A DNA stretch of 64,000 nucleotides from Magicicada septendecula (GCA_034769895.1 CM068367.1:119635927-119699926); one strand, 5' to 3'; counted from the first letter of the stretch, positions 32,373 through 48,000 are shown. Notes: generated by a model not told the origin, from the sequence alone. Program-made: numbers and translations.

Positions 32373-34672
32373 CTGTGTGTCTGTAGATTTTTTTCTATGG
32401 CAAACGATAACAGCCGCAAATTCAAACAGAATCAAATAATTTTCTGCATGCAGCCCTGATTTGTAGAGTACTCGCGACCTATTGTTTTTGGTGAAGATCG
32501 GTTGAGGGAAGGGGGTAGTTTACCTGCAACGGTTTTTTTTTATCAAAGGTAATTTTGTTTGTTTGGCAAACGATAACAGCCGCAAATTCAAACAGAATCA
32601 AATAATGTTTTGCATACAGCGCTGAATTGTAGAGTTCTCATGACCTATTGTTTTTGGTGAAGATCGGTTATAGGGAAGGGGTAGTTTACCTGCAACGTTT
32701 TATGTTTTAAAAGGGTATTTTCTATGGCAAACGATAACAGCTGCAAATTCAAACAGAAAAAAATAATGTTTTGCATACAGCCCTGATTTGTAGTGTACCC
32801 AAGACCTATTGTTTTTGGTGAAGATCGGTTAAGGGAAAGGGGTAGTTTACCTGCAACGTTTTTTGTTTTATCAGGGGCATTTTGTATGGCAAACGATAAC
32901 AGCCGCAAATTAAACAAAATCATATAATATTTTACATACAGCCCTGAATTGTAGAGTTCTCAAGACCTATCGTTTTTGGTGAAGATCGGTTAAGGGAAAG
33001 GGGTAGTTTAACAGCAACGGTTTTTTATCAAGGGTAATTTTTTTCTATGGTAAACGATAACAGCGCAAATTCAAACAGAATCAAATGATGCTTTGCATAC
33101 AGCCCTGTATTGTAGAGTTCTCAATACCTATTGGTGTTGGTGAAGATCGGTTAAGGGAAAGGGGTAGTTTACCAGCAACGTTTTATGTTTTATAAGGGTA
33201 TTTTATATGGCAAACGATAAGAGCCGCAAATTCAAACAGAATAAAATACGTTTCTGCATACAGCCCTCTTTTGTTGAGTACTAAAGACCTATTGTTTTTG
33301 GTGAAGATCGGTTAAGGGAAAGGGGTAGTTTACCAGACACATTTTTTGTTTTATCAAGGGTATTTTATATGGCAAACGATAACAGCCGCAAATTCAAACA
33401 GAATCATATAATATTTTGCATACAGCCCTGAAATGTAGAGTTCTCAAAACCTGTTGGTTTTGGTGAAGATCGGTTAAGGGAATAGGGATGTTTACCAGCA
33501 ACATTTTATGTTTTATCAAGGGTAATTTTTTTTTTGACGGACGCTAACTTCCGTACATTAAAACAGAATCAACTACTCTTCTGCATACCTTTTTGAATTA
33601 TATAGAACTCAAGGTCTGTTGATTTTTTTGAACATCGGTTAAGGGAAAGGGGTATTTTACCTGCAACGTTTTATGTTTTAACAAGGGTATTTTTTCTATG
33701 ACGAACGATAACTGCCGTAAATTCAAAGAGAATCAACTAATGTTTTGCATACAGCCCTGAATTGTAGAGTTCTCAAGACCTGTTGTTTTTGGTGAAGATC
33801 GTTTAAGGGAAAGGGGTAGTTTACCTGCCACGTTTTTTGTTTTATCAAGGGTATTTTGTATGGCAAACGATAACAGCCGCAAATTCAAACAAAATCATAT
33901 AATATTTTGCATACAGCCCTGAATTGTAGAGTACCTAAGACCTGTCGTTTTTGGTGAAGATCGATTAAGGGGAAGGGGTAGTTTACCTGCAACGGTTTTT
34001 TATCAAGGGTAATTTTTTTTCTATAATAAACGATAACAGCAGCAAATTCAAACAGAATCAAATGATGTTTTGCATACAGCCCTCTATTGTAGAGTTTTCA
34101 ATACGTATTGGTGTTGGTGAAGATCGGTTAAGGGAGAGGGGTAGTTTACCGGCAACATTTTATGTTTTAACAAGGGTAATTTTTTATATGACGAACGATA
34201 ACTGCCGTAAATTCAAACAGAGTCAACTAGGTTTTTGCATACCTTTTGGAACTAAAGAGAACTCAAGGTCTGTTGATTTTGTTGAAGATCGGTTAAGGGA
34301 AGGGGTAGTTTATCAGCAACGTTTTATGTTTTAAAAAGGGTAATTTTTTTATGACGAACGATAACTGCCGAAAATTCAATGAGAATCAAATAATTTTTTG
34401 CACCCTTTCCTGAGTTGCAGAGAGCTCAAGGTCTATTGATTTTGGTGAAGATCGGTAAAGGGAAAGGGGTAGTTTACCTGCAATATTTTATGTTGTAACA
34501 AGAGAAATGTTTCCATGATAAAACGATAACTGCCGCACATTCAAACAGAATCAAATATTTTTTTGCATGCTTCCCTGAATTGTAGAGGACGGAAGGTCTG
34601 TTGATTTTGGAGAAGATCGGTTAAGAGAAAGGGGTTGTTTACCTGAAACATTTTATGATTTAACAAGAGTAA
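28361..34672 (+). repeat. Higher-order repeat unit A, 6,312 bp
   Basis: Begins with the long tail block (28361 to about 28819), then a type-2 head at 28820 and ordered monomers. It contains three shortened heads at 30163, 31293 and 32259. It is about 1.1 kb longer than the next unit because of one extra tandem copy of the segment around 30163-31293. Confidence 0.9.
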
Positions 34673-35247
34673 AGTACTTAATTTTTATAAATAAAGTATC
34701 CTGATAAGAAGCTCATAATACTCCACTGTAGAAACGTAGATGTTAATAAAGAGGTTAGGTGAACGGGGTGGGGGTAATTTTCTATTATTAAAAATTATAG
34801 TTGATGGTGGAGGGGAGAATTTTTTATATGTGTACTACGTTATCGGCAACAAAGAAGTAGTTTTTTGTTAAAATTGCTTCCCGGGCTCTTTAGCCGTAGT
34901 CCAATGTTTTCTGCAAAACCAGACTTTTCGGCAGTGCCATCCACTGCCATCATCGGTGAAAATCGAGTGCGAAAACGTGAGTTGTATACGTTAGTGACCA
35001 CAGTACTGTGGTTAATGCTGAAGCAATAAGTAGAAAGACGTAGTTTCTATGGAAATATTTCATTTCGAATATGATTTTAAATATAAATCTTAGAACATGG
35101 AAGTCATGTGTGGTTCTCCATACCGATATTTACTTTCATGTTCCTTAAGGAAATGGAAGTATGGTGATGGCAAAAAAAATCGTGTTCGAGATTATTGCAG
35201 ATTCTGATTGTACTACACTCAAAACATGAAAAAAGCCGTTTTTCGAA

Positions 35248-35298
<51 letters not shown>

Positions 35299-37540
35299 TG
35301 AAGATTTTTTTTTTTGGAAAACGATAACAGCCGCAAATTCAAACAGAATCAAATAATTTTTTGCATGCAATCCTGATTTGTAGAGTACTCGCGACCTATT
35401 GTTTTTGGTGAAGATCGGTTAAGGGAAAAGGGTAGTTTACCTGCAACGTTTTTTTTTAAATCAAAGGCAAACAATAACAGCCGCAATTTCAAACATAATC
35501 AAATAATATTTTCTATACAGCACTGAATTGTAGAGTTCTCAAGACCTATTGATTTTGGTAAAGATCGGTTAAGGGAAAGGGGTAGTTTACCAGCATCATT
35601 TTATGTTTTAACAAGGGTATTTTCTATGGCAAACGATAACAGCTGCAAATTCAAACATAATCAAATAATTTTTTGCATACTGCCCTGAATTATAGAGTTC
35701 TCAAGACCTATTGTTTTTGGTGAAGATCGATTAAGGGGAAGGGGTAGTTTACCAGCAACGTTTTATGTTTGAAAAGGGTATTTTCTATGGCAAACGATAA
35801 GAGCCGCAAATTCAAACAGAATCAAATACGTTTCTGCATACAGCCCTCTTTTGTTGAGTACTAAAGACCTATTGTTTTTGGTGAAGATCGGTTAAGGGAA
35901 AGGGGTAGTTTACCAGCATCATTTTATGTTTTAACAAGGGTATTTTCTATGGCAAACGATAACAGCCGCAAATTCAAACAGAATCAAAAGATTATTTGCA
36001 TACAGCCCTAAATTGTAGAGTTCTCAAGACCTATTTTTTTGGTGAAGATCGGTTGAGGGAAAGGGGTAGTTTACCTGCAACGTTTTTTTAACAAGGGTAT
36101 TTTATATGGCAAACGATAACAGCCGCAAATTCAAACAGAATCAAATAATGTTTTGCATGCAGCCCTTATTTGTAGAGTACTCAAGACCTATTGTTTTTGG
36201 TGAAGATCGGTTGATGGAAGGGGGTAGTTTACCTGTAACGTTTTATGTTTTAACAAGGGTATTTCCTATGGCAAACGATAACAGCCGCAAATTCAAACAG
36301 AATCAAAAGATTATTTGCATACAGCCCTAAATTGTAGAGTTCTCAAGACCTATTGTTTTTGGTGAAGATCGGTTAAGGGGAAGGGGTAGTTTACCTGCAA
36401 CGTTTTTTTATCAAGCGTATTTTCTATGGCAAACGATAACAGCCGCAAATTCAAACAGAATCAAATAATTTTTTGCATACGTCCCTGTTTACTTCCATGT
36501 TCCCTCCGAGATTATTGCAGATTCTGATTGTACTACACTCAAAACACGAAAAAAAGTCGTTTTTCGAAAAGTGTGTATGTGTGTGTGTGTCTGTAGATTT
36601 TTTTCTATGGCAAACGATAACAGCCGCAAATTCAAACAGAATCAAATAATTTTTTGCATGGAGTCCTGATTTGTAGAGTACTCGCGACCTATTGTTTTTG
36701 GTGAAGATCGGTTAAGGGAAAAGGGTAGTTTACCTGCAACGTTTTTTTTAAATCAAAGGCAAACAATAACAGCCGCAATTTCAAACATAATCAAATAATA
36801 TTTTCTATACAGCACTGAATTGTAGAGTTCTCAAGACCTATTGATTTTGGTGAAGATCGATTAAGGGGAAGGGGTAGTTTACCAGCAACGTTTTATGTTT
36901 GAAAAGGGTATTTTCTATGGCAAACGATAAGAGCCGCAAATTCAAACAGAATCAAATACGTTTCTGCATACTGCCCTCTTTTGTTGAGTACTAAAGACCT
37001 ATTGTTTTTGGTGAAGATCGGTTAAGGGAAAGGGGTAGTTTACCAGCATCATTTTATGTTTTAACAAGGGTATTTTCTATGGCAAACGATAACAGCCGCA
37101 AATTCAAACAGAATCAAAAGATTATTTGCATACAGCCCTAAATTGTAGAGTTCTCAAGACCTATTTTTTTGGTGAAGATCGGTTGAGGGAAAGGGGTAGT
37201 TTACCTGCAACGTTTTTTTAACAAGGGTATTTCCTATAGCAAACGATAACAGCCGCAAATTCAAACAGAATCAATAGATTATTTGCATACAGCCCTAAAT
37301 TGTAGAGTTCTCAAGACCTATTGTTTTTGGTGAAGATCGGTTAAGGGGAAGGGGTAGTTTACCTGCAACGTTTTTTTATCAAGCGTATTTTCTATGGCAA
37401 ACGATAACAGCCGCAAATTCAAACAGAATCAAATAATTTTTTGCATACGTCCCTGTTTACTTCCATGTTCCCTCCGAGATTATTGCAGATTCTGATTGTA
37501 CTACACTCAAAACACGAAAAAAAGTCGTTTTTCGAAAAGT

Positions 37541-37572
<32 letters not shown>

Positions 37573-39872
37573 CTGTGTGTCTGTAGATTTTTTTCTATGG
37601 CAAACGATAACAGCCGCAAATTCAAACAGAATCAAATAATTTTCTGCATGCAGCCCTGATTTGTAGAGTACTCGCGACCTATTGTTTTTGGTGAAGATCG
37701 GTTGAGGGAAGGGGGTAGTTTACCTGCAACGGTTTTTTTTTATCAAAGGTAATTTTGTTTGTTTGGCAAACGATAACAGCCGCAAATTCAAACAGAATCA
37801 AATAATGTTTTGCATACAGCGCTGAATTGTAGAGTTCTCATGACCTATTGTTTTTGGTGAAGATCGGTTATAGGGAAGGGGTAGTTTACCTGCAACGTTT
37901 TATGTTTTAAAAGGGTATTTTCTATGGCAAACGATAACAGCTGCAAATTCAAACAGAAAAAAATAATGTTTTGCATACAGCCCTGATTTGTAGTGTACCC
38001 AAGACCTATTGTTTTTGGTGAAGATCGGTTAAGGGAAAGGGGTAGTTTACCTGCAACGTTTTTTGTTTTATCAGGGGCATTTTGTATGGCAAACGATAAC
38101 AGCCGCAAATTAAACAAAATCATATAATATTTTACATACAGCCCTGAATTGTAGAGTTCTCAAGACCTATCGTTTTTGGTGAAGATCGGTTAAGGGAAAG
38201 GGGTAGTTTAACAGCAACGGTTTTTTATCAAGGGTAATTTTTTTCTATGGTAAACGATAACAGCGCAAATTCAAACAGAATCAAATGATGCTTTGCATAC
38301 AGCCCTGTATTGTAGAGTTCTCAATACCTATTGGTGTTGGTGAAGATCGGTTAAGGGAAAGGGGTAGTTTACCAGCAACGTTTTATGTTTTATAAGGGTA
38401 TTTTATATGGCAAACGATAAGAGCCGCAAATTCAAACAGAATAAAATACGTTTCTGCATACAGCCCTCTTTTGTTGAGTACTAAAGACCTATTGTTTTTG
38501 GTGAAGATCGGTTAAGGGAAAGGGGTAGTTTACCAGACACATTTTTTGTTTTATCAAGGGTATTTTATATGGCAAACGATAACAGCCGCAAATTCAAACA
38601 GAATCATATAATATTTTGCATACAGCCCTGAAATGTAGAGTTCTCAAAACCTGTTGGTTTTGGTGAAGATCGGTTAAGGGAATAGGGATGTTTACCAGCA
38701 ACATTTTATGTTTTATCAAGGGTAATTTTTTTTTTGACGGACGCTAACTTCCGTACATTAAAACAGAATCAACTACTCTTCTGCATACCTTTTTGAATTA
38801 TATAGAACTCAAGGTCTGTTGATTTTTTTGAACATCGGTTAAGGGAAAGGGGTATTTTACCTGCAACGTTTTATGTTTTAACAAGGGTATTTTTTCTATG
38901 ACGAACGATAACTGCCGTAAATTCAAAGAGAATCAACTAATGTTTTGCATACAGCCCTGAATTGTAGAGTTCTCAAGACCTGTTGTTTTTGGTGAAGATC
39001 GTTTAAGGGAAAGGGGTAGTTTACCTGCCACGTTTTTTGTTTTATCAAGGGTATTTTGTATGGCAAACGATAACAGCCGCAAATTCAAACAAAATCATAT
39101 AATATTTTGCATACAGCCCTGAATTGTAGAGTACCTAAGACCTGTCGTTTTTGGTGAAGATCGATTAAGGGGAAGGGGTAGTTTACCTGCAACGGTTTTT
39201 TATCAAGGGTAATTTTTTTTCTATAATAAACGATAACAGCAGCAAATTCAAACAGAATCAAATGATGTTTTGCATACAGCCCTCTATTGTAGAGTTTTCA
39301 ATACGTATTGGTGTTGGTGAAGATCGGTTAAGGGAGAGGGGTAGTTTACCGGCAACATTTTATGTTTTAACAAGGGTAATTTTTTATATGACGAACGATA
39401 ACTGCCGTAAATTCAAACAGAGTCAACTAGGTTTTTGCATACCTTTTGGAACTAAAGAGAACTCAAGGTCTGTTGATTTTGTTGAAGATCGGTTAAGGGA
39501 AGGGGTAGTTTATCAGCAACGTTTTATGTTTTAAAAAGGGTAATTTTTTTATGACGAACGATAACTGCCGAAAATTCAATGAGAATCAAATAATTTTTTG
39601 CACCCTTTCCTGAGTTGCAGAGAGCTCAAGGTCTATTGATTTTGGTGAAGATCGGTAAAGGGAAAGGGGTAGTTTACCTGCAATATTTTATGTTGTAACA
39701 AGAGAAATGTTTCCATGATAAAACGATAACTGCCGCACATTCAAACAGAATCAAATATTTTTTTGCATGCTTCCCTGAATTGTAGAGGACGGAAGGTCTG
39801 TTGATTTTGGAGAAGATCGGTTAAGAGAAAGGGGTTGTTTACCTGAAACATTTTATGATTTAACAAGAGTAA
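34673..39872 (+). repeat. Higher-order repeat unit B, 5,200 bp
   Basis: Long tail block, type-2 head at 35132 with a long TG tract (about 35250-35298), ordered monomers, and shortened heads at 36491 and 37459. Its second part (from 37419) is nearly identical to the corresponding part of unit A (from 32219) by eye, which indicates recent duplication or gene conversion. Confidence 0.9.
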
Positions 39873-40447
39873 AGTACTTAATTTTTATAAATAAAGTATC
39901 CTGATAAGAAGCTCATAATACTCCACTGTAGAAACGTAGATGTTAATAAAGAGGTTAGGTGAACGGGGTGGGGGTAATTTTCTATTATTAAAAATTATAG
40001 TTGATGGTGGAGGGGAGAATTTTTTATATGTGTACTACGTTATCGGCAACAAAGAAGTAGTTTTTTGTTAAAATTGCTTCCCGGGCTCTTTAGCCGTAGT
40101 CCAATGTTTTCTGCAAAACCAGACTTTTCGGCAGTGCCATCCACTGCCATCATCGGTGAAAATCGAGTGCGAAAACGTGAGTTGTATACGTTAGTGACCA
40201 CAGTACTGTGGTTAATGCTGAAGCAATAAGTAGAAAGACGTAGTTTCTATGGAAATATTTCATTTCGAATATGATTTTAAATATAAATCTTAGAACATGG
40301 AAGTCATGTGTGGTTCTCCATACCGATATTTACTTTCATGTTCCTTAAGGAAATGGAAGTATGGTGATGGCAAAAAAAATCGTGTTCGAGATTATTGCAG
40401 ATTCTGATTGTACTACACTCAAAACATGAAAAAAGCCGTTTTTCGAA

Positions 40448-40488
<41 letters not shown>

Positions 40489-43400
40489 TGAAGATTTTTT
40501 TCTATGGAAAACGATAACAGCCGCAAATTCAAACAGAATCAAATAATTTTTTGCATGCAGTCCTGATTTGTAGAGTACTCGCGACCTATTGTTTTTGGTG
40601 AAGATCGGTTAAGGGAAAAGGGTAGTTTACCTGCAACGTTTTTTTTTAAATCAAAGGCAAACAATAACAGCCGCAATTTCAAACATAATCAAATAATATT
40701 TTCTATACAGCACTGAATTGTAGAGTTCTCAAGACCTATTGATTTTGGTAAAGATCGGTTAAGGGAAAGGGGTAGTTTACCAGCATCATTTTATGTTTTA
40801 ACAAGGGTATTTTCTATGGCAAACGATAACAGCTGCAAATTCAAACATAATCAAATAATTTTTTGCATACTGCCCTGAATTATAGAGTTCTCAAGACCTA
40901 TTGTTTTTGGTGAAGATCGATTAAGGGGAAGGGGTAGTTTACCAGCAACGTTTTATGTTTGAAAAGGGTATTTTCTATGGCAAACGATAAGAGCCGCAAA
41001 TTCAAACAGAATCAAATACGTTTCTGCATACAGCCCTCTTTTGTTGAGTACTAAAGACCTATTGTTTTTGGTGAAGATCGGTTAAGGGAAAGGGGTAGTT
41101 TACCAGCATCATTTTATGTTTTAACAAGGGTATTTTCTATGGCAAACGATAACAGCCGCAAATTCAAACAGAATCAAAAGATTATTTGCATACAGCCCTA
41201 AATTGTAGAGTTCTCAAGACCTATTTTTTTGGTGAAGATCGGTTGAGGGAAAGGGGTAGTTTACCTGCAACGTTTTTTTAACAAGGGTATTTTATATGGC
41301 AAACGATAACAGCCGCAAATTCAAACAGAATCAAATAATGTTTTGCATGCAGCCCTTATTTGTAGAGTACTCAAGACCTATTGTTTTTGGTGAAGATCGG
41401 TTGAGGGAAGGGGGTAGTTTACCTGTAACGTTTTATGTTTTAACAAGGGTATTTCCTATGGCAAACGATAACAGCCGCAAATTCAAACAGAATCAAAAGA
41501 TTATTTGCATACAGCCCTAAATTGTAGAGTTCTCAAGACCTATTGTTTTTGGTGAAGATCGGTTAAGGGGAAGGGGTAGTTTACCTGCAACGTTTTTTTA
41601 TCAAGCGTATTTTCTATGGCAAACGATAACAGCCGCAAATTCAAACAGAATCAAATAATTTTTTGCATACGTCCCTGTTTACTTCCATGTTCCCTCCGAG
41701 ATTATTGCAGATTCTGATTGTACTACACTCAAAACACGAAAAAAAGTCGTTTTTCGAAAAGTGTGTATGTGTGTGTGTGTCTGTAGATTTTTTTCTATGG
41801 CAAACGATAACAGCCGCAAATTCAAACAGAATCAAATAATTTTTTGCATGGAGTCCTGATTTGTAGAGTACTCGCGACCTATTGTTTTTGGTGAAGATCG
41901 GTTAAGGGAAAAGGGTAGTTTACCTGCAACGTTTTTTTTAAATCAAAGGCAAACAATAACAGCCGCAATTTCAAACATAATCAAATAATATTTTCTATAC
42001 AGCACTGAATTGTAGAGTTCTCAAGACCTATTGATTTTGGTGAAGATCGATTAAGGGGAAGGGGTAGTTTACCAGCAACGTTTTATGTTTGAAAAGGGTA
42101 TTTTCTATGGCAAACGATAAGAGCCGCAAATTCAAACAGAATCAAATACGTTTCTGCATACTGCCCTCTTTTGTTGAGTACTAAAGACCTATTGTTTTTG
42201 GTGAAGATCGGTTAAGGGAAAGGGGTAGTTTACCAGCATCATTTTATGTTTTAACAAGGGTATTTTCTATGGCAAACGATAACAGCCGCAAATTCAAACA
42301 GAATCAAAAGATTATTTGCATACAGCCCTAAATTGTAGAGTTCTCAAGACCTATTTTTTTGGTGAAGATCGGTTGAGGGAAAGGGGTAGTTTACCTGCAA
42401 CGTTTTTTTAACAAGGGTATTTCCTATAGCAAACGATAACAGCCGCAAATTCAAACAGAATCAATAGATTATTTGCATACAGCCCTAAATTGTAGAGTTC
42501 TCAAGACCTATTGTTTTTGGTGAAGATCGGTTAAGGGGAAGGGGTAGTTTACCTGCAACGTTTTTTTATCAAGCGTATTTTCTATGGCAAACGATAACAG
42601 CCGCAAATTCAAACAGAATCAAATAATTTTTTGCATACGTCCCTGTTTACTTCCATGTTCCCTCCGAGATTATTGCAGATTCTGATTGTACTACACTCAA
42701 AACACGAAAAAAAGTCGTTTTTCGAAAAGTGTGTGTGTGTGTGTGTGTGTGTGTGTCTGTGTGTCTGTAGATTTTTTTCTATGGCAAACGATAACAGCCG
42801 CAAATTCAAACAGAATCAAATAATTTTCTGCATGCAGCCCTGATTTGTAGAGTACTCGCGACCTATTGTTTTTGGTGAAGATCGGTTGAGGGAAGGGGGT
42901 AGTTTACCTGCAACGGTTTTTTTTATCAAAGGTAATTTTGTTTGTTTGGCAAACGATAACAGCCGCAAATTCAAACAGAATCAAATAATGTTTTGCATAC
43001 AGCGCTGAATTGTAGAGTTCTCATGACCTATTGTTTTTGGTGAAGATCGGTTATAGGGAAGGGGTAGTTTACCTGCAACGTTTTATGTTTTAAAAGGGTA
43101 TTTTCTATGGCAAACGATAACAGCTGCAAATTCAAACAGAAAAAAATAATGTTTTGCATACAGCCCTGATTTGTAGTGTACCCAAGACCTATTGTTTTTG
43201 GTGAAGATCGGTTAAGGGAAAGGGGTAGTTTACCTGCAACGTTTTTTGTTTTATCAGGGGCATTTTGTATGGCAAACGATAACAGCCGCAAATTAAACAA
43301 AATCATATAATATTTTACATACAGCCCTGAATTGTAGAGTTCTCAAGACCTATCGTTTTTGGTGAAGATCGGTTAAGGGAAAGGGGTAGTTTAACAGCAA

Positions 43401-45055
43401 CGGTTTTTTATCAAGGGTAATTTTTTTCTATGGTAAACGATAACAGCGCAAATTCAAACAGAATCAAATGATGCTTTGCATACAGCCCTGTATTGTAGAG
43501 TTCTCAATACCTATTGGTGTTGGTGAAGATCGGTTAAGGGAAAGGGGTAGTTTACCAGCAACGTTTTATGTTTTATAAGGGTATTTTCTATGGCAAACGA
43601 TAAGAGCCGCAAATTCAAACAGAATAAAATACGTTTCTGCATACAGCCCTCTTTTGTTGAGTACTAAAGACCTATTGTTTTTGGTGAAGATCGGTTAAGG
43701 GAAAGGGGTAGTTTACCAGACACATTTTTTGTTTTATCAAGGGTATTTTATATGGCAAACGATAACAGCCGCAAATTCAAACAGAATCATATAATATTTT
43801 GCATACAGCCCTGAAATGTAGAGTTCTCAAAACCTGTTGGTTTTGGTGAAGATCGGTTAAGGGAATAGGGATGTTTACCAGCAACATTTTATGTTTTATC
43901 AAGGGTAATTTTTTTTTTGACGGACGCTAACTTCCGTACATTAAAACAGAATCAACTACTCTTCTGCATACCTTTTTGAATTATATAGAACTCAAGGTCT
44001 GTTGATTTTTTTGAACATCGGTTAAGGGAAAGGGGTATTTTACCTGCAACGTTTTATGTTTTAACAAGGGTATTTTTTCTATGACGAACGATAACTGCCG
44101 TAAATTCAAAGAGAATCAACTAATGTTTTGCATACAGCCCTGAATTGTAGAGTTCTCAAGACCTATTGTTTTTGGTGAAGATCGTTTAAGGGAAAGGGGT
44201 AGTTTACCTGCCACGTTTTTTGTTTTATCAAGGGTATTTTGTATGGCAAACGATAACAGCCGCAAATTCAAACAAAATCATATAATATTTTGCATACAGC
44301 CCTGAATTGTAGAGTACCTAAGACCTGTCGTTTTTGGTGAAGATCGATTAAGGGGAAGGGGTAGTTTACCTGCAACGGTTTTTTATCAAGGGTAATTTTT
44401 TTTCTATAATAAACGATAACAGCAGCAAATTCAAACAGAATCAAATGATGTTTTGCATACAGCCCTCTATTGTAGAGTTTTCAATACGTATTGGTGTTGG
44501 TGAAGATCGGTTAAGGGAGAGGGGTAGTTTACCGGCAACATTTTATGTTTTAACAAGGGTAATTTTTTATATGACGAACGATAACTGCCGTAAATTCAAA
44601 CAGAGTCAACTAGGTTTTTGCATAGCTTTTGGAACTAAAGAGAACTCAAGGTCTGTTGATTTTGTTGAAGATCGTTTAAGGGAAGGGGTAGTTTATCAGC
44701 AACGTTTTATGTTTTAAAAAGGGTAATTTTTTTATGACGAACGATAACTGCCGAAAATTCAATGAGAATCAAATAATTTTTTGCACCCTTTCCTGAGTTG
44801 CAGAGAGCTCAAGGTCTTTTGATTTTGGTGAAGATCGGTAAAGGGAAAGGGGTAGTTTACCTGCAATATTTTATGTTGTAACAAGAGAAATGTTTCCATG
44901 ATAAAACGATAACTGCCGCACATTCAAACAGAATCAAATATTTTTTTGCATGCTTCCCTGAATTGTAGAGGACGGAAGGTCTGTTGATTTTGGAGAAGAT
45001 CGGTTAAGAGAAAGGGGTTGTTTACCTGAAACATTTTATGATTTAACAAGAGTAA
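39873..45055 (+). repeat. Higher-order repeat unit C, 5,183 bp
   Basis: Same architecture as unit B: type-2 head at 40332, shortened heads at 41681 and 42649 (968 bp apart, as in unit B). The small length difference comes mainly from microsatellite length and small indels. Confidence 0.9.
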
Positions 45056-48000
45056 AGTACTTAATTTTTATAAATAAAGTATCCTGATAAGAAGCTCATA
45101 ATAATCCACTGTAGAAACGTAGATGTTAATAAAGAGGTTAGGTGAACGGGGTGGGGGTAATTTTCTATTATTAAAAATTATAGTTGATGGTGGAGGGGAG
45201 AATTTTTTATATGTGTACTACGTTATCGGCAACAAAGAAGAAGTTTTTTGGTAAAATTGCTTCCCGGGCTCTTTAGCCGTAGTCCAATGTTTTCTGCAAA
45301 ACCAGACTTTTCGGCAGTGCCATCCACTGCCATCATCGGTGAAAATCGAGTGCGAAAACGTGAGTTGTATACGTTAGTGACCACAGTACTGTGGTTAATG
45401 CTGAAGCAATAAGTAGAAAGACGTAGTTTCTATGGAAATATTTCATTTCGAATATGATTTTAAATATAAATCTTAGAACATGGAAGTCATGTGTGGTTCT
45501 CCATACCGATATTTACTTTCATGTTCCTTAAGGAAATGGAAGTATGGTGATGGCAAAAAAAATCGTGTTCGAGATTATTGCAGATTCTGATTGTACTACA
45601 CTCAAAACATGAAAAAAGTCGTTTTTCGAAAAGTGTCCGTGTGTGTGTGTGTGTGTGTGTGTCTGTGTGTCTGTAGATTTTTTTCTATGGAAAACGATAA
45701 CAGCCGCAAATTCAAACAGAATAAAATAATTTTTTGCATGCAGTCCTGATTTGTAGAGTACTCGCGACCTATTGTTTTTGGTGAAGATCGGTTAAGGGAA
45801 AAGGGTAGTTTACCAGCAACGTTTTTTTTTAAATCAAAGGCAAACAATAACAGCCGCAATTTCAAACATAAACAAATAATATTTTCTATACAGCACTGAA
45901 TTGTAGAGTTCTCAAGACCTATTGATTTTGGTAAAGATCGGTTAAGGGAAAGGGGTAGTTTACCAGCATCATTTTATGTTTTAACAAGGGTATTTTCTAT
46001 GGCAAACGATAACAGCTGCAAATTCAAACATAATCAAATAATTTTTTGCATACTGCCCTGAATTATAGAGTTCTCAAGACCTATTGTTTTTGGTGAAGAT
46101 CGATTAAGGGGAAGGGGTAGTTTACCAGCAACGTTTTATGTTTGAAAAGGGTATTTTCTATGGCAAACGATAAGAGCCGCAAATTCAAACAGAATCAAAT
46201 ACGTTTCTGCATACAGCCCTCTTTTGTTGAGTACTAAAGACCTATTGTTTTTGGTGAAGATCGGTTAAGGGAAAGGGGTAGTTTACCAGCATCATTTTAT
46301 GTTTTAAAAGGGTATTTTCTATGGCAAACGATAACAGCCGCAAATTCAAACAGAATCAAAAGATTATTTGCATACAGCCCTAAATTGTAGAGTTCTCAAG
46401 ACCTATTTTTTTGGTGAAGATCGGTTGAGGGAAAGGGGTAGTTTACCTGCAACGTTTTTTTAACAAGGGTATTTTATATGGCAAACGATAACAGCCGCAA
46501 ATTCAAACAGAATCAAATAATGTTTTGCATGCAGTCCTGATTTGTAGAGTACTCAAGACCTATTGTTTTTGGTGAAGATCGGTTAAGGGAAAGGGGTAGT
46601 TTACCTGTAACGTTTTATGTTTTAACAAGGGTATTTCCTTTGGCAAACGATAACAGCCGCAAATTCAAACAGAATCAAAAGATTATTTGCATACAGCCCT
46701 AAATTATAGAGTTCTCAAGACCTATTGTTTTTGGTGAAGATCGGTTAAGGGGAAGGGGTAGTTTACCTGCAACGTTTTTTTATCAAGCGTATTTTCTATG
46801 GCAAACGATAACAGCCGCAAATTCAAAGAGAATCAAATAATTTTTTGCATACGTCCCTGTTTACTTCCATGTTCCCTCCGAGATTATTGCAGATTCTGAT
46901 TGTACTACACTCAAGACACGAAAAAAGTCGTTTTTCGAAAAGTGTGTATGTGTGTGTGTGTGTGTGTCTGTGTGTCTGTAGATTTTTTTCTATGGCAAAC
47001 GATAACAGCCGCAAATTCAAACAGAATCAAATAATTTTTTGCATGCTGCCCTGATTTGTAGAGTACTCGCGACCTATTGTTTTTGGTGAAGATCGGTTGA
47101 GGGAAGGGGGTAGTTTACCTGCAACGGTTTTTTTTTATCAAAGGTAATTTTGTTTGTTTGGCAAACGATAACAGCCGCAAATTCAAACAGAATCAAATAA
47201 TGTTTTGCATACAGCGCTGAATTGTAGAGTTCTCATGACCTATTGTTTTGGTGAAGATCGGTTATAGGGAAGGGGTAGTTTACCTGCAACGTTTTATGTT
47301 TTAAAAGGGTATTTTATATGGCAAACGATAACAGCTGCAAATTCAAACAGAAAAAAATAATGTTTTGCATACAGCCCTGATTTGTAGAGTACCCAAGACC
47401 TTTTGTTTTTGGTGAAGATCGGTTAAGGGAAAGGGGTAGTTTACCTGCAACGTTTTTTGTTTTATCAGGGGCATTTTGTATGGCAAACGATAACAGCCGC
47501 AAATTAAACAAAATCATATATTTTACATACAGCCCTGAATTGTAGAGTTCTCAAGACCTATCGTTTTTGGTGAAGATCGGTTAAGGGAAAGGGGTAGTTT
47601 AACAGCAACGGTTTTTTATCAAGGGTAATTTTTTTCTATGGTAAACGATAACAGCGCAAATTCAAACAGAATCAAATGATGCTTTGCATACAGCCCTGTA
47701 TTGTAGAGTTCTCAATACCTATTGGTGTTGGTGAAGATCGGTTAAGGGAAAGGGGTAGTTTACCAGACACATTTTTTGTTTTATCAAGGGTATTGTATAT
47801 GGCAAACGATAACAGCCGCAAATTCAAACAGAATCATATAATATTTTGCATACAGCCCTGAAATGTAGAGTTCTCAAAACCTGTTGGTTTTGGTGAAGAT
47901 CGGTTAAGGGAATAGGGTTGTTTACCAGCAACATTTTATGTTTTATCAAGGGTAATATTTTTTTTGACGAACGCTAACTTCCGTACATTAAAACAGAATC

